Below are positions 8,867-17,046 of a DNA stretch of 64,000 bases, one piece after another. Every line of letters starts with the position of its first letter. The stretch's first letter is position 1. Below the pieces are notes generated by a model, which was not told the origin of the DNA, did no database searches, and was given only the letters and a program-made list of their open reading frames with translations. Source of the DNA: Paenibacillus silviterrae (GTDB taxonomy: Bacteria > Bacillota > Bacilli > Paenibacillales > NBRC-103111); NCBI RefSeq assembly GCF_030167925.1, contig NZ_JASKUT010000001.1, positions 1,860,001-1,924,000 of the forward strand, given 5' to 3'. The translations under genes and the position numbers were made by a program.

Positions 8867-10677
8867 GCGGCGGCGATGCTCGCCCCCGGCGAGCGTCGCC
8901 GCGCCCGCTGCGCGGGCGCTTCGCCGGCGGGCCCTGCGGCCGCCGGCGCAATCCAGGCGAGCCCCGCGGCGGGCTCGCCGGCAGGGGCCGCGCTGCTGCT
9001 GCGCGCGGCTGGGGCGCTTGCCGCCTCCGCAGGGGCGGCGGCCGGGTCCGGCAGCGCCGGCGCAGGCGCGGCCAGCGCAGCGAGCGGCGTCGCCAGGGAA
9101 GCCGCGTAGGCGGCTTCCTCGGCGGCTAGCCGCTCGAGCTGCTGCAGGCCGCTGAGGCGCTCCTGCAGCGCGGCCAGCTGCCGCTGCAGCTCCGCGCGCC
9201 GCGGGGCGAGCGCTTCGGCCAGCTGCGCGGCCAGCGCCTCCAGCACGGCGAACGCTTCCTTGCGGTACTGGCCCTTTACCTCAGCCGAAAGCTGCTTGGA
9301 GAAGGTAAGCGTGTACTCGTTGCCGAAGACGGCGCCTTCATTCACCAGGGACGCCATCCAATCCGCCGTGACGTTTACATGGATCGATTCCGCTGCCGAG
9401 ATCAGCTCCGCCGAGGGCAGACCGCTGCCCTCGAAGCCCGCTTTGACGGTCTGCTGAACATGACGGGCCACCTGCGTTTCCACTTGGGTGGCAAAGTCCT
9501 TATGGAACGCCTCTAACCGGCGTTCCACCTCCTTCGCCGTCTTGGCGGCGCCGGCGAACCAGCCCACCTTAAAGCCGGGCTTGCGGCTTTGTAAATAGTC
9601 GTGCGCGAGGTCGCGCGTCACGGCCGGGATGACGTTGGCGTTGTCGAGCACCGCCGTCACGTCCTTGCGCATCGCCGCCTCCCGCTCCTGCGGCAGCGCC
9701 TCCAGCCGCTTCAGCTCGGCGCTCGCTTCCGCGTAGAGCCTTTGCGCCTCCTCGAGCCCCTCGTCGGCGTCCAGCTTCGCGCGCAGCGCTTCCTTAGCCG
9801 GCTCGTTCCGCTCGGCCATCTTCGCCGCATGAGCCGCGGCAAGGGCCTTCGCCGACTTCTCCAGGCTGAGCCGCATCAGCGGCTCCCGCAGCGAGATCAG
9901 CCGGCTCAACAGCCAATCCAGCTTGCCCCACTCGCTGTGAGGATGGTCCGGCTCCTTCACCGAGGTGTAGAGGATGCCGTCCGGCTGAACCCCCCAGTTC
10001 GCGAACGCGTCGCGAACCCCGGCCTGATACGCCGCAAAAGGAAGCTCCGCTTCCCTGTGCTTGTCGATCATATTAATGATCAGATAGAGCGGCTTGCCCC
10101 ACTCCTTCATCTTCTTCGTAAAGGACAGATTGATCTCCGATTGCACATGGTTATAATCCATCACATAAAAGACGACGTCCGCCAAATGCAAGGCCGATTC
10201 CGTCGCCAAATGGTGCGCATCGTCCGTCGAGTCGATCCCCGGGGTGTCCAGCAGCGCTGCGTGCTCCCCGAGAAAAGGAATCGGGTAACGAATCTCGACC
10301 GTCTCGATCGCCTCTCCGTTTCGGCAATGCTCGGCCAATCCCTCAAGCGGGACGCGCTCCACGCGTTCCTTGGACCCCGCTTCATCCCTATACACCACAT
10401 GGGCTCCGGCTTCCCCGCTCGCGATGCGTACGATGTTGGCGCTTGTCGGGATCGGACTCGACGGCAGCAGCGGATGCCCGCACAGCCGATTGATCAAGCT
10501 CGACTTCCCCGCCGAGAAGTGTCCGCAGAACGCGATAAACAGCCTTTCGCTTTCCGCCTTCTCCAGAAGCTGTTTTACTTTCTTGGCATGCTCCCCATCC
10601 GAGGCCTGCTCTACCTGTGTCAGCAGTCCTTTGACGGTCTGCTGCATCAAATCCCCTGTTGTCATCACGCTGTTCAT
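8689..10677 (-). CDS. DynA-like double dynamin, N-terminal GTPase half (frameshift near 8885)
   Basis: This is the first dynamin-like GTPase module. The P-loop is GHFSAGKSSLINRLCG, G3 is LLDTPGIDST and G4 is NMIDKH. A coiled-coil stalk and an Ala-rich linker follow. Sequence resembling dynamin ends at about 8900; the last 70 or so residues are Arg/Pro/Ser-rich and are the wrong frame of the downstream half's linker. Adding one base in the C5 run at 8883-8887 (or nearby) would join both halves into one open frame of 1229 codons, 10677 to 6989, the size expected for DynA. ATG 10677 was chosen over the earlier ATG at 10797, whose extra residues would span the terminator of the preceding gene. 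Confidence 0.75.
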   Translation of the reverse strand: MNSVMTTGDLMQQTVKGLLTQVEQASDGEHAKKVKQLLEKAESERLFIAFCGHFSAGKSSLINRLCGHPLLPSSPIPTSANIVRIASGEAGAHVVYRDEAGSKERVERVPLEGLAEHCRNGEAIETVEIRYPIPFLGEHAALLDTPGIDSTDDAHHLATESALHLADVVFYVMDYNHVQSEINLSFTKKMKEWGKPLYLIINMIDKHREAELPFAAYQAGVRDAFANWGVQPDGILYTSVKEPDHPHSEWGKLDWLLSRLISLREPLMRLSLEKSAKALAAAHAAKMAERNEPAKEALRAKLDADEGLEEAQRLYAEASAELKRLEALPQEREAAMRKDVTAVLDNANVIPAVTRDLAHDYLQSRKPGFKVGWFAGAAKTAKEVERRLEAFHKDFATQVETQVARHVQQTVKAGFEGSGLPSAELISAAESIHVNVTADWMASLVNEGAVFGNEYTLTFSKQLSAEVKGQYRKEAFAVLEALAAQLAEALAPRRAELQRQLAALQERLSGLQQLERLAAEEAAYAASLATPLAALAAPAPALPDPAAAPAEAASAPAARSSSAAPAGEPAAGLAWIAPAAAGPAGEAPAQRARRRSPGASIAAACAKPPRGWTPPRRSSRAWRRSRRSAAPCGRRRSASGRAASRSRSSAPSAPANRRSPMR

Positions 10678-10732
10678 AGCTCCCCTACTCCCACTCCACT
10701 TTTCATTTCTCTCTTGTTCCCCGCAAACAAAC

Positions 10733-10758
10733 AAAAAAACCGAATCGCTTCGGTTTTT
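10733..10758 (-). terminator. Intrinsic terminator after the nth operon
   Basis: AAAAACCGAA (10735-10744) and TTCGGTTTTT (10749-10758) form a near-perfect hairpin with a TCGC loop, followed on the minus strand by a T run. The stem overlaps the stop codon of the small gene at 10757. Confidence 0.85.
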
Positions 10759-11029
10759 AGTGTACCATATTTTCCGTTTCCGGGATAAAAATTTCAAACA
10801 AATCGCGATGCTGAAGAATCGTAATATCTTTATCGCGCACCTTCATCACGACAACCTCAGGACGGGTTTTCATCCGGTCGAGGTAATGTTCCGGTACGCT
10901 GCCCGAATCCGATACCATAACGCCTTCCACTTGCTTCTCTTCGTTTTCCTCTAATGGAGTGCTGAGCACCTTTTCATAAATGTCGGAAAATACTTCAAAA
11001 TCCTTCGTATACACAGAAATGCATTTCAT
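10757..11029 (-). CDS. Conserved-looking small protein of unknown function downstream of nth
   Basis: The product is about 90 residues, acidic and soluble, with no membrane segment or cysteine cluster. It opens with MKCISVYTKDFEVFSDIYEKV and ends with alternating beta-like stretches (PEVVVMKVRD, DITILQHRDLFEIFIP). The ATG at 11029 is preceded by GAAGGGA at 9 nt and was preferred to the longer start at 11053, which overlaps nth. It directly follows nth and precedes a terminator, so it is probably the last gene of that transcript. I do not recognise the family. Confidence 0.65.
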   Translation of the reverse strand: MKCISVYTKDFEVFSDIYEKVLSTPLEENEEKQVEGVMVSDSGSVPEHYLDRMKTRPEVVVMKVRDKDITILQHRDLFEIFIPETENMVH

Positions 11030-11049
11030 ACGATTCAATCCCTTCGATT

Positions 11050-11742
11050 TCAAGCTTTGGCGGACTTCTCCTTGATCGCCTTTGTTCTAGGTTTCCTGCT
11101 TACGGCGGTTTTCATACGTTTTTTTCCATCTCGGCAATAATCAAGTAGTGAGCACGCTTCACAGTTCGGATTTTGCGCTTTGCAATGATATCTACCGAAG
11201 AAGATTAACCGATGATGCGTATCCGTCCACTCCTCACGGGGGACCTTCTTCATCAGCTTCTTCTCGACCTCTAATACCGAATCGTCCGGACCCGCAAGTC
11301 CTAATCGCTTGGATACCCGTTCCACGTGCGTATCCACGGCGATAGCCGGAACGCCGAAGGCGTTGGAAACGACGACGTTGGCCGTCTTGCGTCCTACCCC
11401 GGGCAGCTCCACGAGCAGTTCGTGCTCCCGAGGCACCTCACCGCCATGCTTGTCCAGCAATAGCGCACAAAGCGCCTGAATATTTTTGGCTTTGTTGCGA
11501 TACAGACCGATGCGGCGAATATCCTGCTCCAGCTCCTCAAGCGGCACAGCCAGGTAATCCTCCGGACGCTTGTATTTCTGAAAGAGCGCAGCCGTCACCT
11601 TGTTGACCGTCTCATCGGTGCATTGCGCCGAGAGCAGTACGGCAATCGTTAATTCAAACGGATTGGCGTGATTCAGCTCGCAGTGGGCATCGGGGAACAT
11701 TTCCGCAATCGTGTCGAGTATATGGCGCACCTTTGCATTCAT
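11050..11742 (-). CDS. nth: Endonuclease III
   Basis: This 230-residue bifunctional DNA glycosylase/AP lyase removes oxidised pyrimidines in base-excision repair. The helix-hairpin-helix is LPGVGRKTANVV with the catalytic Lys in HhH position, followed by the catalytic Asp (AVDTHVERVSKRLGL). The C-terminal [4Fe-4S] ligands are spaced C-x6-C-x2-C-x5-C (CKAQNPNCEACSLLDYC). The last 25 residues are Lys/Arg-rich beyond the usual end. The position downstream of a dnaD/asnS-type region in Bacillus fits the neighbourhood. Confidence 0.95.
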   Translation of the reverse strand: MNAKVRHILDTIAEMFPDAHCELNHANPFELTIAVLLSAQCTDETVNKVTAALFQKYKRPEDYLAVPLEELEQDIRRIGLYRNKAKNIQALCALLLDKHGGEVPREHELLVELPGVGRKTANVVVSNAFGVPAIAVDTHVERVSKRLGLAGPDDSVLEVEKKLMKKVPREEWTDTHHRLIFFGRYHCKAQNPNCEACSLLDYCRDGKKRMKTAVSRKPRTKAIKEKSAKA

Positions 11743-11777
11743 GGCCCTAACGCCCCTTCCTCTGACGGTATAGTAAC

Positions 11778-11806
11778 AGTTTACTCAATCCTGCCGGACG
11801 AATCAA
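11778..11806 (-). promoter_or_regulatory. Candidate sigma-A promoter for nth
   Basis: TTGATT (11801-11806), 17-nt spacer, TAAACT (11778-11783) on the minus strand, ending about 35 bp before the nth ATG. It lies between the terminator of the SLH gene and nth, where a promoter is needed. Confidence 0.45.
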
Positions 11807-11839
11807 TGACCGATGCTGACAAATTACGAACTTTTTCCG

Positions 11840-11891
11840 AAAAAAAAGAAAATCCGTCTTCGCAGCCCTATGCCGCTTTAGACGGATTTTC
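11840..11891 (-). terminator. Intrinsic terminator after the SLH protein gene
   Basis: Arms 11880-11891 and 11848-11859 form a 12-bp stem with a 20-nt loop. On the minus strand it is followed by a run of T residues. It lies 28 bp after the SLH gene's stop. Confidence 0.85.
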
Positions 11892-11919
11892 CATAAAAAA
11901 GGTTACACAATAAGGCCGA

Positions 11920-14670
11920 TTATTTCTCAATTTCCACAATTTTGTTGTCAATTAAATAGATCGTCACTTCTTCGTTCTCCATAAAGGCATTGGCGGCCAC
12001 TTGCTGCGTTCCCTTGTGCAAATACGCCTTAGAAAAGAAGTTAAAGGAATTTTGGGTAACGCCGTTAGCAGGCTTAAGGAACAAGGTATTCAACACGACA
12101 TCATAGGACTGAATGGTCCGTTTCATCGCCGTCGCAACATAAATCGTCACCTTGTCATTCGCATCTTTGGCAATTTCCACACGATCGTTAACCTTAATAT
12201 TCGTAAGAGCCGCCGTGGTTGTGCCGTTTTGCTTAATGATATACTGCTGGCCTACAGGAACGACTTGCACACCGTTCGCGAAGTCCTGCACGGTAATCGT
12301 ACCGGCTGCCGCATCCACCGCCGTCACTTTGCCTCGCGTCGTCGACATGAGCACGACCTTATCCAGCTTCGAGCCGTCATAGGAAACCTTCACATACTCA
12401 TCAACCGCAATATCCGAGAAAGCATGGGTGGCTTTCCCCGGATTGACGATCTTGTCGTCCGTATCGACCACAACGATATGGTTCGCACCGGTTTCGTCCT
12501 TCACCGTAACTTGCCGCGAAGAAGCGTTTGTCATAATCGTCTTATAGACGCCTACCCGCTTGACCGCAATAGCCGTCACGTAGTCCTGTCCATAGCTAAG
12601 CGTTGCCTTGACGTTGTCTCCCACCTTCAAATCGGCCAGCGTGCCGTTCGCTTTGCTTTGCGAGTCTACAGCAATACTGTAGTTCGTCTTCATCACGATG
12701 CTTTGTCCGCTTGCCGTGCGAATCGTAATTTCTCCCTGCGTTGCGGTAGTAGCCCCGGCGTTAATCAAAGATACGGTTCCCTCCAAGGCCAACGTGTACT
12801 GAATGGATACGACCTTATCCTTGGAAACCTTCAGGTCCACACGCTTGCCCTTCGTGAACATCGATTGGAAGTTGCTTAACGGCAGAGTGGATTCTCCGTA
12901 TTTGATGATGGTGGAATCCGTTAACCGGTAAGCGGCAATGGAGCCGTTGTCGGTAGAAATCATCAGCGCTTTCGTATCCGGGTCGTAGCTCAGGATGGAG
13001 GCGAACACATAAGGAGCCACCGAACGGCTGGTCACGGTTGCCTTCACTACCTTATTATTCAAAATATCCAGCCGCAGATCGTCATTCACTTCGATGTCGT
13101 AGAAGCTTGGGTTCGTCAGTCCTTCAATTTCCACGATCGCGTTATCGGCAAGATAATACGACCCCAGCTTCGAAGAGCTGTCCGTTACCGTCAGGATGCG
13201 GCTGTCATGGTTAATGCTCACCAGCTTGCCCTGAGTACTGACCGTAACATCGGCCTGCTTGCGGACGGTAACGGAGGCGAGTTCATTGGCCTTAACATCA
13301 TAGGATACGAAATCGCCCACCCGCAGCTTGGATAGCTCTGCAGCCGAACCGTCCGGAAGTGTTACGAACACTCTAGCCGATATCGGATACGTTTCGTTCT
13401 GATTTCCCGTCGCTTCCAGGAACGTGATTTGGTTTTGCTCACGGTTGACGGAGACTACGGTTCCTTCCGCCACCTTGCTCACCGGAGCCTGCTTCACTAC
13501 AACCTGCGTAATTTTTGTGCTCTTGACAAGCGGATTTCGCTTTAACTCGACAATGCTGCCAGGCACAATGGAGCCGAGACTCAAGCCGCGGCCTTCCGCA
13601 TCGGTAACCGTTACCTTGCCGTCCAGCTCAAATAAATTTTTCCCGTTCGCCTGCTGAAGCGACAGTACCATCTGGTTGACGAACACCTCATTCAGCGTAC
13701 CCTCGAAAACCTCAAGCTTCTCTTGATCGTTCGTCTGCTCTATGTATAAAGCATTATTGCCATACGAAACTACGTACACTTCATTCGTAATTTTCAGATT
13801 CGTCGAAGGAATGCGGCTGTCGTCCTTGCCGCTGTAGAACACGGTATCCGCCGACAGGCTGAAATCGTACTGTTCCCCGATCGCATTTTGTACCACCAGC
13901 TTATTGTCGGTTCGCTCCATGACATAACCGATCGTGACACGCTCCGAGCGCGTCGTCATATGCGCATCCGCCCGGCTGAGGAAGGTTGCCATCTGCGCCC
14001 GCGTCACTTTACCCTTCGGCTGGAAGCTGTTATCCTCGAAGCCCTGGACGATCTTTAGCGAGGCGGCGGCGTTAATGTATCCTCCCCCCCACGAGGAGAA
14101 TTCTTGTCCGTCCGAGAAGCTCGTCTGCGCCGAGCTCAGCTGATTCGCCAGAGCCTGTTTCCCGATGGCACGAATAACGAGCTTGGCCACCCATTCCCGT
14201 GTCGCTTCTCTGGAGCCCCATGCCGTTTTGGTTGTCGTCCCTTGCGTCTCTTCCTGAACGGTGATCAAGCCTTTGTCAAAAGCGTAAGCTACATAAGGCT
14301 TAAAGAAATCATCTACGGCAAAAGGAAGCACCGTTTCCGTGCGGCTCCGTTTCACTTCATTCTCGAGTCCCATCATCCGAAGCGCCATGACAATGACTTC
14401 CTGCTGCGAAACGGAGTTTTCGGGACGGTATTCATTACGCTCGTAGCCCTGAATGATACCTAGCGAAGCTAGCTTTGTAACGTGCTTAATGGCCCAGTGC
14501 TGTGCCGTTACATCGGAGAAGCTGAGTACCAGTCCGGCGGCCGCAGCCGCCGATGGTGTAGTGCTCGATGGAATTATCGTATCGGCATAGGCCGTACTGC
14601 TCATTAACAAGGAAACCGCCAGTACCGTGGCGGATAATTTTCGCAGCTGCTTATTTCGTCTTCTTTTCAT
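11920..14670 (-). CDS. S-layer homology domain surface protein
   Basis: The 916-residue protein has a signal peptide (basic MKRRRNKQLRK, hydrophobic core, cleavage near AYA). Three SLH domains follow in about residues 50-240: FSDVTAQHWAIKHV, then a degenerate copy starting VDDFFKPYVAYAFDKGLI, then one with YINAAASLKIVQGFEDNSF. SLH domains bind pyruvylated secondary cell-wall polymer, so the protein should be anchored in the wall. The remaining 650 or so residues are repeated beta-rich modules with a recurring pattern (G-x-V-x-x-V/I-x-x-x-x-x-x-I/L-T-V/I), for example at GTVVSVNREQNQITFLEAT and GKVTAVDAAAGTITVQD. No catalytic domain is seen. It is third in a probable operon after the amidase and GerMN genes. 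Confidence 0.9.
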   Translation of the reverse strand: MKRRRNKQLRKLSATVLAVSLLMSSTAYADTIIPSSTTPSAAAAAGLVLSFSDVTAQHWAIKHVTKLASLGIIQGYERNEYRPENSVSQQEVIVMALRMMGLENEVKRSRTETVLPFAVDDFFKPYVAYAFDKGLITVQEETQGTTTKTAWGSREATREWVAKLVIRAIGKQALANQLSSAQTSFSDGQEFSSWGGGYINAAASLKIVQGFEDNSFQPKGKVTRAQMATFLSRADAHMTTRSERVTIGYVMERTDNKLVVQNAIGEQYDFSLSADTVFYSGKDDSRIPSTNLKITNEVYVVSYGNNALYIEQTNDQEKLEVFEGTLNEVFVNQMVLSLQQANGKNLFELDGKVTVTDAEGRGLSLGSIVPGSIVELKRNPLVKSTKITQVVVKQAPVSKVAEGTVVSVNREQNQITFLEATGNQNETYPISARVFVTLPDGSAAELSKLRVGDFVSYDVKANELASVTVRKQADVTVSTQGKLVSINHDSRILTVTDSSSKLGSYYLADNAIVEIEGLTNPSFYDIEVNDDLRLDILNNKVVKATVTSRSVAPYVFASILSYDPDTKALMISTDNGSIAAYRLTDSTIIKYGESTLPLSNFQSMFTKGKRVDLKVSKDKVVSIQYTLALEGTVSLINAGATTATQGEITIRTASGQSIVMKTNYSIAVDSQSKANGTLADLKVGDNVKATLSYGQDYVTAIAVKRVGVYKTIMTNASSRQVTVKDETGANHIVVVDTDDKIVNPGKATHAFSDIAVDEYVKVSYDGSKLDKVVLMSTTRGKVTAVDAAAGTITVQDFANGVQVVPVGQQYIIKQNGTTTAALTNIKVNDRVEIAKDANDKVTIYVATAMKRTIQSYDVVLNTLFLKPANGVTQNSFNFFSKAYLHKGTQQVAANAFMENEEVTIYLIDNKIVEIEK

Positions 14671-14727
14671 ATTACGATTGCTCCTCTCAAAATCTGCCGG
14701 TTCCTCTGCTTAGTGCTTGCTTGAAAG

Positions 14728-15309
14728 CTACTTCCTCTTGATAGGGTGAGGCAGATCCATATGCCCCATAAGGCTCTCCACCTGCTTGCCGTCCACCAGT
14801 ACATCCACAGCTTGAATTTCCTGGAATTGGAACACCGTTTGACCCAGTGCATCCAGCAGCAGCTTCTCCCCTCCGGAGCCCAGTCTGCCTTCCGGCTGGA
14901 TGGTAATGTCTACGTTCAACTGACCGTTTTTGAGCGACACGGATTTGAATTCAATCCCCTTAAATAGAGGAGTCAACTTGCTGTCTTCACTAGCACGCAG
15001 AGCTTGAAGCGCCGCAGCATACTTATCCGAATCCTGCTTATAGGAAATGGTTACATCACGCTCCAGAAGCTTCTCCATCTCGGAATCCCCATAGTAAGCT
15101 TTAATCTTCAGCTGCTTCTCCTGCGGGGTTTGCGGGGCTGCCGGCGCCTGCTGAGCGGGCGGTTTGGCATTCTCCTGCGTTTGGGAGGGAGCAGCCGTAC
15201 CTGCATTGCCCTGAACCTGGGCAGGCTGCTTCGTTTGGCCGCATCCGGCTGCCAAAAGCAGAGCGACGACAGCAACGGTTGTTGTCTGAATCCATTTGGT
15301 TTTAGCCAT
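14728..15309 (-). CDS. GerMN-domain lipoprotein
   Basis: The 193-residue protein has a lipoprotein signal peptide with lipobox LLAAGC, an Ala/Pro/Gln-rich linker (about 25-60) and a GerMN domain (about 65-185; it opens LKIKAYYGDSEMEKLLERDV and contains VDVLVDGKQVESL). GerMN domains occur in the GerM germination/sporulation protein and in other envelope lipoproteins beside cell-wall hydrolases. It lies 18 bp downstream of an AMIN/Amidase_3 gene, and the pairing suggests a joint role in peptidoglycan remodelling. Its C-terminus is short and basic (PHPIKRK). Confidence 0.85.
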   Translation of the reverse strand: MAKTKWIQTTTVAVVALLLAAGCGQTKQPAQVQGNAGTAAPSQTQENAKPPAQQAPAAPQTPQEKQLKIKAYYGDSEMEKLLERDVTISYKQDSDKYAAALQALRASEDSKLTPLFKGIEFKSVSLKNGQLNVDITIQPEGRLGSGGEKLLLDALGQTVFQFQEIQAVDVLVDGKQVESLMGHMDLPHPIKRK

Positions 15310-15327
15310 CCTTCACTCACTCCTCTG

Positions 15328-16851
15328 TCATTTTAGATGTAATTGTTCCTTGATCCCGGCCACAATAGCAGCGGCAACCGTTTGCTGGAAGTCCTCCTGA
15401 AACATCGTCGACTCTTCCGTTCGATTGGATAAAAATCCAATCTCCAGCAGCACCGAAGGCATCTCTGTATTTCTAATGACATGGAAATTGCCCTGCTTCA
15501 CCTTGCGGTCCGGAAAGCCTGTAGCTTCCAGCACATGTTTATGCATGATTTCGGCAAAATTCAGGCTTTGCTCCGTATAGTAATACGTTTCGGTGCCGCG
15601 AATCGTTTCCTTGGTAGTGGAATTGGCATGGACAGAGACAAATACATCCGCCTTCTGCTCGTTGGCTATAGCGACTCTCTCGGCCAGCTCCAGAAACGTA
15701 TCGTCAGAGCGGGTCAGCTTCACTTCAATCTGCGGCTCCTTGGCCAGGAGCTCAGCGACCTTAATACTCACCGGTAGAACGAAGTCCTTTTCCCTTCTCT
15801 TGGTAGCCTGAGAAATGGCTCCCGTGTCTTTACCGCCGTGACCTGCATCAATCACCACAAGCGCCTTGGTTTTAACCGGGATCAGCTTCCAGGCATACTC
15901 GCCTGCGGCAGGCTTATCGATAGGCTTCCAATCTACCTTTTTCGATAAATCTACTACTATTCTAACGATTGAAGACTCTTTTGCAAATAGCAAATAACGA
16001 ACCTGCGAGACGGAGTCGGCTTTGATGTCGATCTTCCCTTCTCCATTTGCGGCTGTCTTCATCGTCTCCTTATCGAGCACCGTACCGGGCATGTCGATGA
16101 TCAACTGATTCGTTTCCGCCTTCATGGTCACATTCGGCTTCACCATGCCGCCTGCAGTATTGATGGAGAGCTTGTCCCCGGTCACGTTAACAGCTTTAAT
16201 GATGACCGGCTCCTCCGTCTTCCCAGGCACTGCCACATCAGGCTTGGTGGGAGCTGTTGCGGAAGGCTTGGCCGTCTCTCCCGCAGGTACCTTATCCGGG
16301 CTGCTCGGAACGAAGGCCGGTACATCGGCAGGCTTCTCGACAGGCTTGCCTGACGGTTTGTCCTGGGAGCCTGCGCTTGCCTGTGGCTTGTCCGCGCCAG
16401 TCTGTGCTACATCCGTGCCTTCGGATTGAAAGAGAAATACAGAGCGGGTCAGCTCATCCCAGGTCACCTTGACGCCAAGCTGCTCACTAACGAAGCGGAG
16501 CGGCAAGAGCGTATTCCCTTCTACAATGACGGGCGCCGACTCAAGACGAAGCACGCTGCCGTTCACTACGGCATCCGCCTTATCTATGGTCAGCTGGATA
16601 TTGGTATCCTCCTTACTCACTCCAACCTTCCGCTGCTTACCGTCCCAGGTCACATTCGCACCGACCGACTCTGCGATGACGCGGATCGGCACCATCGTAT
16701 TCTCCTTTATGATCCTCGGCGGGACTTCACTCACCAGCGCCTTTCCGTTTAGAAACAATTGAATCTGAGCTTCCGCGGCGGAAGCTTGACCCGCGATCAG
16801 CAAGGATAAGGTAATCAGCAACGAACACCAATAAGCTACAAATCTCATCAT
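15328..16851 (-). CDS. N-acetylmuramoyl-L-alanine amidase with copper-amine-oxidase-like and AMIN domains
   Basis: The 507-residue secreted protein has a signal peptide ending near ASAAEA. Two copper-amine-oxidase N-terminal-like repeats follow (about 30-145, each with the VPIRVIAE / LPLRFVSE pattern). Then come a Pro/Lys/Ser/Thr-rich linker, an AMIN domain (about 215-310) and an Amidase_3 domain (about 325-505). Zinc and catalytic residues are visible in VVIDAGHGGKDTGA, the Glu in REKDF and VSVHANS, with the C-terminal Glu in VLLEIGFLSN. It cleaves the lactyl-Ala bond of peptidoglycan. It is the first gene of the amidase-GerMN-SLH cluster. The start is one of two adjacent ATGs. Confidence 0.93.
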   Translation of the reverse strand: MMRFVAYWCSLLITLSLLIAGQASAAEAQIQLFLNGKALVSEVPPRIIKENTMVPIRVIAESVGANVTWDGKQRKVGVSKEDTNIQLTIDKADAVVNGSVLRLESAPVIVEGNTLLPLRFVSEQLGVKVTWDELTRSVFLFQSEGTDVAQTGADKPQASAGSQDKPSGKPVEKPADVPAFVPSSPDKVPAGETAKPSATAPTKPDVAVPGKTEEPVIIKAVNVTGDKLSINTAGGMVKPNVTMKAETNQLIIDMPGTVLDKETMKTAANGEGKIDIKADSVSQVRYLLFAKESSIVRIVVDLSKKVDWKPIDKPAAGEYAWKLIPVKTKALVVIDAGHGGKDTGAISQATKRREKDFVLPVSIKVAELLAKEPQIEVKLTRSDDTFLELAERVAIANEQKADVFVSVHANSTTKETIRGTETYYYTEQSLNFAEIMHKHVLEATGFPDRKVKQGNFHVIRNTEMPSVLLEIGFLSNRTEESTMFQEDFQQTVAAAIVAGIKEQLHLK

Positions 16852-16927
16852 GCACCTCGTTCATTATGTATTGGAATGGATATGTCATTTATGTAAACGT
16901 TTGTAACTTGGTTTCTCTTTTACACGA

Positions 16928-16957
16928 ATTCTATCATTTTGTGCCGAAATCTACCAA
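16928..16957 (-). promoter_or_regulatory. Candidate promoter of the amidase-GerMN-SLH operon
   Basis: TTGGTA (16952-16957), 18 nt, TAGAAT (16928-16933) on the minus strand, about 75 bp before the amidase start. A cre-like half-palindrome (TGTAAACGTTTGTA, 16892-16905; 12 of 14 consensus positions for CcpA) lies just downstream of it. Confidence 0.4.
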
Positions 16958-17000
16958 TATATTAGACTTGTTTTTTGTAGAAAAGTTGCACCTTTATAAA

Positions 17001-17038
17001 AAGAAAAGCCATGAAGCGCTCCTTGCGCCTCATGGCTT
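17001..17038 (-). terminator. Intrinsic terminator after the FtsH-like gene
   Basis: Arms 17025-17038 and 17006-17019 pair over about 13 of 14 positions with a 5-nt loop. The minus-strand continuation is TTTTCTTTTT. The hairpin begins 9 bp past the stop codon. Confidence 0.85.
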
Positions 17039-17046
17039 AATTAGAT

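Noticed and set aside
8301..9155. Several Arg/Pro/Ala-rich frames on both strands
   Set aside because: Artefacts of the GC-rich dynamin linker; only the two minus frames carrying the GTPase motifs look like protein.
9601..10788. 395-codon plus-strand frame
   Set aside because: Antisense shadow of the first dynamin half.
16892..16905. CcpA cre site downstream of the amidase promoter
   Set aside because: 12 of 14 consensus positions, but a single short palindromic motif with no metabolic context; mentioned only with the promoter.
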